DNA of 64,000 bases from Chitinophagales bacterium (GCA_019638515.1 JAHBTS010000001.1:558001-622000), one strand, 5' to 3'. Counted from the first letter of the stretch, positions 25,201-33,983 are shown. The notes: generated by a model from the sequence alone, not told the origin. Made by a program: numbers and translations.

Positions 25201-27636
25201 GCGAATATTTTGGTTGAGTGGTTGATAGTTGTAGTTGTTTTGTTGAATGCCAAGAAATACTTTTTGTGTGAATATATCGGCAGTGTTAAAACGATTTACG
25301 GGGCGTCCTGTTTCATCAAAAACGGTAGTGAATAAATTGGCTTTTACAATGCCTTGGTTGGTTATATTGGTTGGCATTTCAAATACTTCGCTAAAGCTGC
25401 CGGAATTATTGGTGATGCCTTGTCTTGTAATGCTTTGGAAGTACTCTTCTAAATTGGAAAGCGAAAAATCGTAGTTGGGGAATTTTTTAGGGTTGAATGT
25501 TTGGAAGTTGTATTGAAGTTCAACTTCGTAGTTGCGTTCTGCTGCCGGTGTTCCAAAGAAGTTTTGTGCTTCTACTTGCAGTTTTATAGTGTCTTTTTCT
25601 GTAAGTTCTGTTTGTGCCAACTTTGAAATTACACGAATTTTATCGGGCATAAATTCTTCTACCAATATACTTTTGCTAGCGAGAAGCACATCGTTTGGTG
25701 TAAAGAGTTCAAACAGATAACTGCCCGTAATGGCATTGGCGGGAAGTTCGTAGGCTACTTCAAACGAGCCTTGTTTGTTTAGTGTTTTTTTCTGCGATTT
25801 TAGTACTTGTCCGTTGGGTAATTTAAAACTCATTTTCACAGGAATTTCGCCTGCGGGTTGCCAATTGGCAGTGCGTATAATTGCCGATAAATTCACGGTT
25901 TCTCCCGGGCGATACATATCGCGCTCGCCATAAATAAATGCATCGAAGCCCGAAGATGAAAGTATTTTTCCTCCCACATCAAAACGGGAAGTTTCTATGC
26001 GCGAATCGCGCAAACTTAGATAGTTGAAATCGGTAGATGTTTTTGCTGTAATAAGCGCAGGTGCAAATCCTGGAGCATCGAATTTTTTCAATTGAATTAC
26101 GGCATTGCCATTATTGTCGGTAATACCGGAGCCAATAAGTTGGTTGTTTTTTCCAAACACTTGGCATTCTACCCTGCCAAGGGCGTTGGCAGATTTTAGA
26201 GAGTTGGCAAATACTACAACCGTGTTTTCGGTTTGGCGTGCCATAAGCCCAAGGTCGCTTACAGAAATAAGGCGGCTGTCGTTTATCCAGTAATCGGCAG
26301 TGGAGCGCAACATAATGTGGTATAGTCCTTTGAATTCTGGGAGTTTGTCTTTAAAGTTGAAATTCAATACACGCAATTCTCCTTTTTTGGGTAGGCGAGT
26401 TGTGGCTATTTCTTCTTCATACACAATATCCGATGCAGAAAAAGAGCCATCGTTGTATTCGTAGTCGCTGTAATAATCGTTTGAAACACCGTTGCTGAGT
26501 GCTGCCATTATATTGCTTTCATATACTTTGCGGATGGTGATTTTTACGGCAGGGACATTTACAATATTCACCATTAAATTTTTATTGCCTTTTGCACTAA
26601 GGTAGCCTGCAGTTTTATCTGAAAAAGAAATAGATGGCTCTAGTGCACCAAAGCCTATGTTGTTTAAATAATTCTCTTTCAATTCTCCGCCAATAATGCC
26701 TTTTAGCCCTTTGGCAATGGTGAGTTCAAATGTTTTGGTGGCATCAAAATCGGGCGATGAAATGAGTATACCCGCATCGGTAACTTGTGCATTAAACGCC
26801 ACCGGAGGATTGATGCTTATGAATGATTTAAGTTGGTTGCCAAGTATTTTTTGTGATGTATAAACTTGAATAGTTCCTTCTGCGCCATCGTGGGCTGCCT
26901 CTACGTTACTGATGTTTAATACAAATGGCGAGGCAAGGGTATAGTTGGCATTTAGTACTTCTTTGGTTTCGTTTTTTCCGCCAATGGGAAGTAAGCCTTT
27001 TTTTATTGAGATATGGAGATTATACTCTTTATCTAAAGGTTTTATTCCCTTTATGAAGAGAGAAAATTGTTGTGTATTATCGGTAGGAGTTAAAGTAAAA
27101 GGAGTTTCTATTCCATTTACTTTAGCTGAAATAAATTTTTCTAAGCCGTTTATATTTTGACCGTGGGTAAAGACAACATCTGCCTGAATACCAATTTCGC
27201 GGGTGGCGCTATTGGTTACAGTCCATTGAGCTGTAAAGTTTTCAATATGTTGTGGTGAAGTATAGAAGTTTAGCTTAGCAATACGCCCCAATTTATACTT
27301 TGAAAATTTGCAAACGGCATCGGTAATTTCTGCCGTGAATGTGGTGGCAGGCGGTAACCCGTTTGCAGGTGAAAACACTAAGGTGTTGTTGTTTTCCCAG
27401 CGGTAACTGCCTTCTATATTGGGTGAAAATTTTATGTAATCTTCTTTGAGCCATCCTCCGGCTTGCAAGAGGCTGTCGCTTACCACATCTTTACTAAAGG
27501 AGAACGTGAGATTGGTGCGCAATGGAACTTCTTCGGTGCAGTTGGTGGCTATAAGTGTAACTCTGTTTGAGTTGTTGCATGCAGCAATAAAGAGCAGCAC
27601 AATTGCCGCAAGGGAAGTCGGAAAATTAAGGCGCAT
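22258..27636 (-). CDS. Bacterial alpha-2-macroglobulin family lipoprotein
   Basis: 1792 residues. A lipoprotein signal (LLFIAAC, Cys about 20) anchors it. N-terminal immunoglobulin-like macroglobulin domains follow; an MG2-type domain is marked by DMYRPGETVNLSAII. A bait-like region and the central A2M domain precede the thioester motif CTEQ, Cys1334, in YPYGCTEQIT. The alpha/alpha toroid thioester domain comes next, and a C-terminal receptor-like domain (VVITDMLPAGFEIENP). These proteins trap attacking proteases by covalent linkage at the cell surface or periplasm. The usual partner, penicillin-binding protein 1C, is not adjacent. The protein is longer than the E. coli version by more than 100 residues. 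Confidence 0.95.
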   Translation of the reverse strand: MRLNFPTSLAAIVLLFIAACNNSNRVTLIATNCTEEVPLRTNLTFSFSKDVVSDSLLQAGGWLKEDYIKFSPNIEGSYRWENNNTLVFSPANGLPPATTFTAEITDAVCKFSKYKLGRIAKLNFYTSPQHIENFTAQWTVTNSATREIGIQADVVFTHGQNINGLEKFISAKVNGIETPFTLTPTDNTQQFSLFIKGIKPLDKEYNLHISIKKGLLPIGGKNETKEVLNANYTLASPFVLNISNVEAAHDGAEGTIQVYTSQKILGNQLKSFISINPPVAFNAQVTDAGILISSPDFDATKTFELTIAKGLKGIIGGELKENYLNNIGFGALEPSISFSDKTAGYLSAKGNKNLMVNIVNVPAVKITIRKVYESNIMAALSNGVSNDYYSDYEYNDGSFSASDIVYEEEIATTRLPKKGELRVLNFNFKDKLPEFKGLYHIMLRSTADYWINDSRLISVSDLGLMARQTENTVVVFANSLKSANALGRVECQVFGKNNQLIGSGITDNNGNAVIQLKKFDAPGFAPALITAKTSTDFNYLSLRDSRIETSRFDVGGKILSSSGFDAFIYGERDMYRPGETVNLSAIIRTANWQPAGEIPVKMSFKLPNGQVLKSQKKTLNKQGSFEVAYELPANAITGSYLFELFTPNDVLLASKSILVEEFMPDKIRVISKLAQTELTEKDTIKLQVEAQNFFGTPAAERNYEVELQYNFQTFNPKKFPNYDFSLSNLEEYFQSITRQGITNNSGSFSEVFEMPTNITNQGIVKANLFTTVFDETGRPVNRFNTADIFTQKVFLGIQQNNYNYQPLNQNIRFGLVALLANETATTSQARVQVIKHEYKTVLTKSWDYFRYESQVDDKILTDQTITISGQNTVFNFIPKTPGDYEIRVSLPGANSYVQQQFYSYGNWGNSTSNFEVNKEGNIDIALDKENYQTGEQAKLLFKTPFNGKMLVTVERDDVMEKFYLNVENRTATASIQLKKAHLPNAYITATLFKAHTESTMPLTVAHGFKNISVSEPARKINVQIQAPEKVRSHTRQNITVKGAPNSLVTLAVVDEGILQITNYKTPDPFDFFYSKRALNVIGYDFYARLFPEIKSPLRSVGGDGFDLSKRTNPISNKRVKLVRYWSGIQSTNSNGTATFEVNIPQFSGELRLMAVNYVNEKFGAAESFIKVADPVVLSTGLPRFLSPGDEADVSLTLSNTTAKPMNIKIAVATEGPLAYQGIENTELYIPANSESKTSFKLLAKNSIGEAKVKVSATSGSEKFSDETDITVRPTASLQKISGNGIIAAGQNQSLTLGNADFMNGTESYTLTLSNSPLAAFGKNLTELIHYPYGCTEQITAAAFPQIYFSELSEAIGSNQQSNKSAAYNVTEAIKKIKMRQLYSGGITLWDNQPSEHWWASAFAAHFLIEAKQNGYSVDEHLLNPLLQFLESKLRNKEMYKYFFNRGNSKMVAAPEIPYSLYVLSLAGKTPKSSMNYYKANPHLLTTEGKFLLAAAFALGGDKSKLNELLPQNFSEEISDKDVSNNFSSDLRNQALALNVLIDVQPQNLQIPVLAKQIAQEFNTRKYLSTQELSFGITALGKLAKKDAAGNIHATIKSAGKLIGEVKNNSIKISPAQLKTNQVEIETKGTGKLYYFWESSGISKSGKVKEEDNFLKVRRTFYDRYGRAITNFNFKQNDLVIVAISLENAFGRSIENVVITDMLPAGFEIENPRTKEIPGTNWIKNENYATYTDIRDDRIHFFVDADKTKQTYYYAVRAVSPGTYQLGTLSADAMYAGEYHSYSGSGIIKVLNK

Positions 27637-27767
27637 AAAATGAAGTTTGAAAGGAAAGCGAATGTAAAACGGAAGGTAAATAATTTTATTTCAGTAACGG
27701 TAGTGTGTTTTTTATATGAGGCTGCTTATTAAACAAGTAAAAAGTGGAATGCCGCAAAGGTGCTACA

Positions 27768-28817
27768 TTATGGTTTTCTGTAATACCAAAGCAGGCTTAC
27801 ATTGGCTAATAAAATCATGGCGCCCGCTTGGTGAGCCACGCCCCAAAATACAGGGATTTTTCCGGTGCAATTGAGTACGGTAATGATTCCAATAGCCGCT
27901 TGTAAAGTTACAGTAAGCAATAAGCTTTTGATTCCAATTGGCAGTTGATTCCAACTGCTTTTTTTTGCTTCTGCAAATACCATGTAAACAGATAGTACCC
28001 AAATGCTGTAGGCTGTAATTCTGTGTGTAAATTGTATAAAAGTTCTTCCCCAAAAATCGGTGGCATTGTATTGGAAAAAGCCACTCCAAGAAACTTTTTC
28101 GGTTACAAGTGCCGATGGAAAGAATTCACCCAGCATCAATGGCCAAGTAGGATACGCCAAACCTGCGCGCATACCGCTTAAAATACCGCCTAATACAATT
28201 TGGATAAATACCAAAACGGTAAGCAGTATGGTAAGGTTTTTAGTTGAATTACTTAGTTGATATAATGCAGCTTTGTTTCGATTCTGCACATATATTGCTA
28301 ACCAAACCAAGTATGCAAAAAGACTGAGTGCCAGCAATAAATGAATGCTTAAATGTATGGGTGGCACGTACATACCTGTTAGCCCGCTGCGAACCATAAT
28401 CCAACCATACACTCCAATAAGTCCGCCCCATAAGAAAAGTATGCCAATGCGTTTAAAGAAGGCTTTGTCTAACCATTTTTTCCAAACAAAAAATGAGAAA
28501 GGAATGATGAATGCAAAGCCCATAAAGCGCGCCCAAAAACGATGGAAGTATTCCCAGAAATATATCCACTTGAATTCGCTTAGCGCCATATCTTGGTTAA
28601 TGGTTTTAAATTGAGTTATGTTTTTATACAGTTCAAACTCTTGCTGCCATTCAGTTTCGTTTAAAGGTGGTACAATGCCTTTTACGGGCTTCCATTCGGT
28701 GATAGATAAACCCGATTCGGTAAGCCTTGTTACGCCACCAACTATTACTTGAAAAAATACCATTGCACAACCTGCAAAAAGCCATGCGGCTACCCATTTT
28801 CTAGCAGTTTCAGTCAT
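27768..28817 (-). CDS. ctaA: Heme A synthase (COX15/CtaA family)
   Basis: 349 residues with eight membrane helices. It oxidises the methyl group of heme O to give heme A for aa3-type cytochrome oxidases. Conserved signatures are IVGGVTRLTESGLSITEWKP near the N-terminus, FKWIYFWEYFHRFWAR (heme ligand His and the catalytic Glu), and the paired C-terminal histidines in QFTHRITAY and AHQAGAM. The length and the TESGLSI motif fit the COX15-type branch. No ctaB or oxidase subunit genes are adjacent. Its presence implies an aerobic respiratory chain. Confidence 0.95.
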   Translation of the reverse strand: MTETARKWVAAWLFAGCAMVFFQVIVGGVTRLTESGLSITEWKPVKGIVPPLNETEWQQEFELYKNITQFKTINQDMALSEFKWIYFWEYFHRFWARFMGFAFIIPFSFFVWKKWLDKAFFKRIGILFLWGGLIGVYGWIMVRSGLTGMYVPPIHLSIHLLLALSLFAYLVWLAIYVQNRNKAALYQLSNSTKNLTILLTVLVFIQIVLGGILSGMRAGLAYPTWPLMLGEFFPSALVTEKVSWSGFFQYNATDFWGRTFIQFTHRITAYSIWVLSVYMVFAEAKKSSWNQLPIGIKSLLLTVTLQAAIGIITVLNCTGKIPVFWGVAHQAGAMILLANVSLLWYYRKP

Positions 28818-28989
28818 AACAGAAGTTTAGGAGTGCGAAGGTAAAAATAGCAGGCGCAACTTGTTTTTATTTCAGTTAAATAGCTTAAACAATTCTTAAA
28901 GCCTTAATTGTTTTGAACATTTGCATTTATGCGGGAAAATTGCTTATGTTCCCAACCTTAATAAATAATCTTTTACTGCAAGGTGAACT

Positions 28990-30459
28990 ATGGGTATGAA
29001 GAAAGTTCTTAGTTTATTATGGTGCGTATGGTGGATACAGCTAAGTCTTGCGCAAGGAATATTCAAAGGTAAAGTGAGCGAGGATAGTACTGGAAAAATA
29101 CCGGTATTTCAGGCAGAAGTTTCTGTTTTGGCAAATGCTGCCGAGGTGCTGAAAATAACTTCAGATTTTGATGGTAGCTTTGCCATTAAAACTGCTAAGA
29201 ATACCTTCTATTCTATTAAGGTAAGCTATCCGGGTTGCAAAGATGTGTCGGTAGAGTTTCAAACCGATAAAAAAGGCAAGCCACAAATTTCCAATGCATT
29301 ATTTGTAATGAAGCGAGATGGTTTGCGCTTGGTTGGCAAAGTGCGTAGCATGAAAACGGGCATGCCGATAGAACGTGCCGATGTGGTGTTGAAGGATATA
29401 CAAACACGTGAGGAAACACACTTTCTTACCGAAAAAGATGGAGCATATAATTTGAAGCTCAGGTACGAAACCAATTACCGAGTGAGCATAGATAAACGTT
29501 CTCCCGGCATTGTAAATAGATATGAAGACACTGTGTTTTTTGTATCAACACTTGGATTTAACCAGCCGCTCGATTACAATTTAGATATTCTGCTGCGCCC
29601 GGCAGAAAAGCTCACCAACCGAACTGAATACGTTCAGCCGGAGAATAAGCCCGCATCAAAGGCTGTGGTAGAAGTAAAAGCTACGTTAAATCCCGATGGC
29701 TCTCCAATAAAAACTGTTGATGCCAGTTTAGAAAAATTAGAGATAAAGAAGGAGAAAAGTACAGTAAAACCTAACAAGAAAGAATCGGTAGAAGAAGTTC
29801 CCACACAAGACACGGTAAAGCAGAAAAAACAAAAAGAGGTAAAAGAAAAGAAGGAAAAAGTACGCAGGGAAAAGAAGGGGAAAGTAGAGAAGGCACAGAA
29901 GTCTAAAGAAGCAATTGTTGCAGATAAGAATGTAAAGGCAGCAGCTAAAGAAAAAGAACCACAAGTTGAAAAGGAAGCTAAAGCTGAAAAATCGGCAGCG
30001 CGTAAGCAGCCTAACAATAATACAAGTGTAGTACCATCGGTTGTATCTCATAAGGATTTGGTAAAAGAGAAAAAGGTGGTTGCTCCCCCAGCCGAAACAG
30101 TTGTTGCCGTTCCGATACAAGTTCCTGTTGCTACCATTTACTTTGTAAAAAATGCATCGTTTATCACAGACTTTTCTAAAGCAAAATTGAAACCAATTGT
30201 AGCAGAGCTAAAGGCAAATGCAGGGAAAAAAGTAGTGGTAAATATTCATGCAGGAAAAGATGAACAAAATGTAGATATGCTTTGCCAAACCCGATTGCAA
30301 GCCACACGTCAATTTTTCGCACAAAATGGAATAGATGGTGCACGCATAGAGGCAAAATTGTTAGGCAATACAACTCCTGTAAACGATTGTACTCCGGCCG
30401 CTAACTGCCCGGAGCATAAATTGATTTTAAATAGGCGCGTAGAATTTTTTTGGAAGTAA
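28990..30459 (+). CDS. OmpA-like protein with N-terminal carboxypeptidase-regulatory-like repeats
   Basis: 489 residues with a signal peptide (ends WIQLSLAQ). Two beta-sandwich segments like the carboxypeptidase regulatory domain follow: about 22-105 (FKGKVSEDSTGKIPV) and about 115-200 (LVGKVRSMKTGMPIERADV). Then comes a 120-residue Lys/Glu-rich segment (about 250-350), probably an extended charged spacer. The C-terminal OmpA-like domain (about 375-488) ends in NRRVEFFWK and should bind peptidoglycan. AGGTG at 28981-28985 supports a start at 28990; an ATG six bases later is equally possible. First gene of a likely operon with the patatin, rlmB and SUI1 genes. Confidence 0.9.
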   Translation: MGMKKVLSLLWCVWWIQLSLAQGIFKGKVSEDSTGKIPVFQAEVSVLANAAEVLKITSDFDGSFAIKTAKNTFYSIKVSYPGCKDVSVEFQTDKKGKPQISNALFVMKRDGLRLVGKVRSMKTGMPIERADVVLKDIQTREETHFLTEKDGAYNLKLRYETNYRVSIDKRSPGIVNRYEDTVFFVSTLGFNQPLDYNLDILLRPAEKLTNRTEYVQPENKPASKAVVEVKATLNPDGSPIKTVDASLEKLEIKKEKSTVKPNKKESVEEVPTQDTVKQKKQKEVKEKKEKVRREKKGKVEKAQKSKEAIVADKNVKAAAKEKEPQVEKEAKAEKSAARKQPNNNTSVVPSVVSHKDLVKEKKVVAPPAETVVAVPIQVPVATIYFVKNASFITDFSKAKLKPIVAELKANAGKKVVVNIHAGKDEQNVDMLCQTRLQATRQFFAQNGIDGARIEAKLLGNTTPVNDCTPAANCPEHKLILNRRVEFFWK

Positions 30460-30504
30460 AAAATATAACCAGCCCGCTCGAAAATTTTTATTTTGGGTGC
30501 GAAG

Positions 30505-32751
30505 ATGTTTCACGCCATCAACGATTTCTTGAGGAGCATTTGGCGGTTTTTTCCGGTGCAGTTGCTGGTGTTGGCATTGCGCAAGCATCAGTTATTGCTA
30601 TTGATTTGGGGATTTCTATTTGCCATTATTGTAGGTAAACTAGGTGTAAGTTTTGGTGTGCCGTATTTGTTTTTGGTGCCGGAATACCTTGGTACGGTAG
30701 GCTATTTGAGCTTTGCCCTCGTGGGCATGGGCTTTGGCGTTATGTTTGTTACCTGGAATATTGTGAGCTACATGCTGCATTCGCATAGATTCCAGTTTTT
30801 GGCAAGCCTAGAAAAACCACTATCGGTTTTTTTTATCAATAATTCCATTTTGCCTGCAGTGTTTTTAATTGGTTATGTGTGGAGTATTATTCGCGTTCAA
30901 AAGTATTTTGAGTTTCAAAGTTGGGAGCAGGTAGGAATAGATATTGTAGGCTTTTTTGCAGGTTTTGTTTTCATTTTAGTGCTTACTTCTATTTATTTTC
31001 AGTTAGCAAACAAAACTGCTAAAGGGGTTGCTTCTTCCTATAAAATGGAACTGCGCAGGAAAAGACTTTTTAAGCGTTTGGAGCAAAACGAAGAGTTGGA
31101 GTTAAACTCAAAATGGCGGGTAGATTCTTTTTTATCTAGCACGCTTGCTATTCGCCATACGCGCTCGGTAGAGCACTACGAGGATAATTTAAATAAACTG
31201 GTGTTTCGCCAGCATCACATCAATGCACTAGTGGCACAGTTGGGAGTGCTTGCATTGTTGGTAGGTATTGGCTTTTGGGTAGAGAATCCATTTTTTCAAA
31301 TACCCACTTCTGCCAGTTCGTTTTTACTATCATCTATACTCATTTCTATTATGGGTGTATTTGTGTTTTGGGCCGGAGGCTGGGGCACATTTTTAATTAT
31401 TATCACCTTTATTGGCGTAAATGAACTTACTAAGTACGATATATTGGGCTACCAGAGCCGCGCTCACGGATTGAATTACAAGGTGCCACCGGCTTCATAT
31501 ACTTTAGATACGCTCCGCAGCTTAGCTTCCGAAGAAAATATTCACAGCGATAAAAAGTATTTCATCCAAATTTTAAATAATTGGAAAAAGAAAAATACTA
31601 AGCAGGGTAGTGCCGCTAAGCCTAAACTTGTGTTTATTACAGCCAGTGGAGGAGGTTTGCGGGCAGGAGCTTTTACAATGGCCTTTCTGCAAAAGGCTGA
31701 TAGCTTGCTGGATGGTTCCTTGCTAAAGAAAACGTTTATGATAAATGGTGCCAGTGGAGGCACATTTGCATTGGCTTTTTACAGAGAGTTGTATTATCGG
31801 AAAATGAATGGTGAAGTAATAAACCTCACCGATAAGAAGTATTTTGAACACTTATCGCTGGATTTGCTGAACCCAATGGGTGTAAACATTCTTAGCAACG
31901 ATTTGCTTTTTCCTATTCATAAATTTAAGTTGAGAGACCAAATTTATTTCCGCGATAGGGGCTATATTTTTGAACGTTACTTTGCCAATAATACAGGCAT
32001 GGATTTTAAGAAAACGCTTATAGATTATAGAGCGGCTGAAAAAAGTGCACAAATTCCGGTAATGCTGTTTCATACCGCTTCTACTTCCGATTCTCGTATA
32101 TTTTATATGAGTGCGCATCCTGTTAGATTTTTAATGCGGCCGTATAATAAACGCAGTGCCGGCTTAGATTTAAGCATCGATGCCATAGACTTTGGAAGTT
32201 TTTTTGCCAAGCAGCGCGGTTTTCAGTTAGATGTGCTTTCTGCCATGCGCATGAGTGCTTCGTTCCCATTTATTCTACCTTCTACCATTTTGCCGAGCGA
32301 TCCTCCTACTTATGTAATTGACGGTGGCGCCCGCGATAATTTCGGTATAGTATCGGTAATGAAATTTCTTATCAATTTTAAAGATTGGATTAACCAAAAT
32401 ACCAGTGGTGTGGTGATAGTGCAAACGCGTGATTCGCAAAAAGACGATGAGCCGGAAGAAACAAAGCAGAAAACATTTCTTCAAGAAGTTTTTCAACCAA
32501 TTGGTTCACTTTATACGAACTTAGAGAATGTACAGGATTTTAATAACGATCAAAAGTTAGCTTACATCAACGAAGAACTGGGCGGAAAGGTGCAGTTTAT
32601 TTTGTTTGAATACATTCCTGAAAAGAAAACAGAAAAGGCAAGCATGAGTTTACGTTTAACAGCTCGCGAGAAAAAAGAGATATTGCACGCCCTAGAGTTG
32701 GGAAACAACTCCCGCTCATTTGAAAAATTAAAAAGAGCATTAGCAAATTAA
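30505..32751 (+). CDS. Patatin-like phospholipase with N-terminal membrane domain
   Basis: 748 residues from the ATG at 30505. The first 320 residues contain about six to seven membrane helices. The patatin domain follows (about 370-690): glycine-rich oxyanion loop ASGGGLRAGA, nucleophile elbow NGASGGTF with Ser417, and the catalytic Asp606 in VIDGGARDNFG. The Ser-Asp dyad is intact, so it should hydrolyse acyl-ester lipids at the membrane. The substrate and the side of the membrane are unknown. One base separates its stop from the rlmB ATG, which suggests coupling to an RNA methyltransferase gene. Confidence 0.92.
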   Translation: MFHAINDFLRSIWRFFPVQLLVLALRKHQLLLLIWGFLFAIIVGKLGVSFGVPYLFLVPEYLGTVGYLSFALVGMGFGVMFVTWNIVSYMLHSHRFQFLASLEKPLSVFFINNSILPAVFLIGYVWSIIRVQKYFEFQSWEQVGIDIVGFFAGFVFILVLTSIYFQLANKTAKGVASSYKMELRRKRLFKRLEQNEELELNSKWRVDSFLSSTLAIRHTRSVEHYEDNLNKLVFRQHHINALVAQLGVLALLVGIGFWVENPFFQIPTSASSFLLSSILISIMGVFVFWAGGWGTFLIIITFIGVNELTKYDILGYQSRAHGLNYKVPPASYTLDTLRSLASEENIHSDKKYFIQILNNWKKKNTKQGSAAKPKLVFITASGGGLRAGAFTMAFLQKADSLLDGSLLKKTFMINGASGGTFALAFYRELYYRKMNGEVINLTDKKYFEHLSLDLLNPMGVNILSNDLLFPIHKFKLRDQIYFRDRGYIFERYFANNTGMDFKKTLIDYRAAEKSAQIPVMLFHTASTSDSRIFYMSAHPVRFLMRPYNKRSAGLDLSIDAIDFGSFFAKQRGFQLDVLSAMRMSASFPFILPSTILPSDPPTYVIDGGARDNFGIVSVMKFLINFKDWINQNTSGVVIVQTRDSQKDDEPEETKQKTFLQEVFQPIGSLYTNLENVQDFNNDQKLAYINEELGGKVQFILFEYIPEKKTEKASMSLRLTAREKKEILHALELGNNSRSFEKLKRALAN

Positions 32752-32752
32752 T

Positions 32753-33517
32753 ATGGAAGAATCATACTGTATTGTTGGTCGGAAGCCGGTAGCAGAGTTG
32801 CTGCGTGCCGGCAAAGCATTTGCAAAAGTAATGTTGCAAAGTGGCTTAAAGAGCGAAGATTTAGAAGCCATAGCAGCCGAGGCACGCAAAGCAGGCGTGC
32901 AGGTACAATATGTGCCTAAAGAAAAGCTAGATTTTGCAGCGAAGAAGTTTTCTAAAGAAAGATATGTAAACCATCAAGGTGTAGTGGCTTTGGCAGCAAT
33001 GGGCAAGGTGCTTACTATTGAAGAATTACTTTCGTCTTTAGAGCAAAGCAACAGCACTCCGCTGCTAGTAGTATTTGATGGTATTACCGATGTGGGAAAT
33101 TTAGGTGCCATAGCCCGCTCTGCACTGTGTTTTGGAGCCCATGCTTTGGTAATGCCCTCTGCCGGAAGTGCTCCTGTAAATCCAGAAGGTATAAAACGTA
33201 GCGCAGGCGCCTTGGAGCAAATTCCGCTGTGCAGGGTAGAGAATATTTCTATGGCATTAAAACTATTAAAGGCACATGGTATAAAAATTTTTGCAGCATC
33301 TGAGGATGCCGAAACACCCATTCAAGAATGCGATTTTTCGATACCGTGTGCCGTAGTGCTGGGCGATGAAGGCAAAGGCATTAGCACTGTGGTGCTCAGG
33401 CAATGCGATGGCACATTTGCAATTCCGATGAAAGATAATTTCGACTCTTTGAATGTGAGCGTTTCTGCGGGTATTACACTTTATGAAGCCATGCAGCAGC
33501 GCGAGGCAAAGCAATAG
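32753..33517 (+). CDS. rlmB: 23S rRNA (guanosine-2'-O)-methyltransferase, TrmH/SpoU family
   Basis: 254 residues. An N-terminal substrate-binding domain begins with IVGRKPVAELLRAGK, typical of RlmB. The C-terminal SPOUT knot domain has the three motifs LVVFDGITDVGNLGAIARSA (motif 1), AVVLGDEGKGIS (motif 2) and IPMKDNFDSLNVSVSAGI (motif 3). RlmB methylates G2251 in the ribosomal P-loop. Other SpoU enzymes have nearly the same motifs, so the exact target is the likely rather than proven one. It is followed 17 bases later by the SUI1-family gene. Confidence 0.93.
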   Translation: MEESYCIVGRKPVAELLRAGKAFAKVMLQSGLKSEDLEAIAAEARKAGVQVQYVPKEKLDFAAKKFSKERYVNHQGVVALAAMGKVLTIEELLSSLEQSNSTPLLVVFDGITDVGNLGAIARSALCFGAHALVMPSAGSAPVNPEGIKRSAGALEQIPLCRVENISMALKLLKAHGIKIFAASEDAETPIQECDFSIPCAVVLGDEGKGISTVVLRQCDGTFAIPMKDNFDSLNVSVSAGITLYEAMQQREAKQ

Positions 33518-33534
33518 TTTAAACCTTGTTTAAA

Positions 33535-33870
33535 ATGAAAAACAAAAGCGATAGAAGAGGGATAGTATATAGTACCAATCCGGATTTTGTGTTTGAACCT
33601 GAGGCTGAAATGGAAACCACATTGCCGACTTCGCAGCAAAAATTATATGTGCGTTTAGATAGGTTGAAGGGTGGAAAAGTGGCAACTGTAATTGAAAATT
33701 ATATAGCTGTAGAGGAAGATTTACAATTGCTAGGAAAAGAGTTGAAAACTAAATGTGGTGTGGGTGGCAGCACTAAAGATGGCGAAATTATTTTGCAGGG
33801 CGATCATCGCGAGAAAGTATTACAACTGCTGGCTGCTAAAGGGTTACAAGCTAAAAAGAAAGGAGGTTGA
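33535..33870 (+). CDS. SUI1/eIF1-like translation factor (YciH family)
   Basis: 111 residues from the ATG at 33535 (MKNKSDRRGIVYST). The SUI1 fold is marked by YVRLDRLKGGKVATVIENY, the acidic turn, and KTKCGVGGSTKDGEIILQGD, the conserved segment of eukaryotic eIF1 and bacterial YciH. Bacterial YciH can influence start-codon fidelity in vitro, but its physiological role is unsettled. It is the last gene of the OmpA/patatin/rlmB unit and pairs two ribosome-related genes at the 3' end. Confidence 0.93.
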   Translation: MKNKSDRRGIVYSTNPDFVFEPEAEMETTLPTSQQKLYVRLDRLKGGKVATVIENYIAVEEDLQLLGKELKTKCGVGGSTKDGEIILQGDHREKVLQLLAAKGLQAKKKGG

Positions 33871-33877
33871 AAAAAGA

Positions 33878-33918
33878 CAGAGTGCGAGGAAACCCTCTCT
33901 AAAAACCTCGGCACTCTG
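33878..33918 (-). terminator. Distal member of a tandem hairpin pair
   Basis: Outer stem CAGAGTGC/GCACTCTG (33878-33885 with 33911-33918), a single unpaired base at 33910, inner stem GAGG/CCTC, and a 16-base loop AAACCCTCTCTAAAAA on the plus strand. Read on the minus strand it is followed by TCTTTTTTC, so it works as an intrinsic terminator for the large T9SS gene. The loop is identical to the hairpin at 33934-33968. Confidence 0.75.
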
Positions 33919-33933
33919 CTTGTAATATAAAAA

Positions 33934-33968
33934 CGGGGTGGGAAACCCTCTCTAAAAACCCAGCCCCG
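33934..33968 (-). terminator. Proximal member of a tandem hairpin pair
   Basis: Outer stem CGGGG/CCCCG (33934-33938 with 33964-33968), a single unpaired base at 33963, inner stem TGGG/CCCA, and the same 16-base loop as the hairpin at 33878-33918. On the minus strand TTTTT follows directly. It starts 16 bases past the stop of the T9SS gene. Confidence 0.75.
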
Positions 33969-33983
33969 CTTAGTTCGTTTTTG

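Noticed and set aside
26198-26215. ATTTTAGAGAGTTGG inside the macroglobulin gene, resembling the hairpin loop complement
   Set aside because: Only ten bases match, there are no pairing stems, and it lies in coding sequence; chance.
29634-30120. Phe/Ser-rich minus-strand frames opposite the OmpA-like gene
   Set aside because: They mirror the Lys/Glu-rich spacer (GAA/AAA codons read as TTC/TTT); low-complexity artefact.
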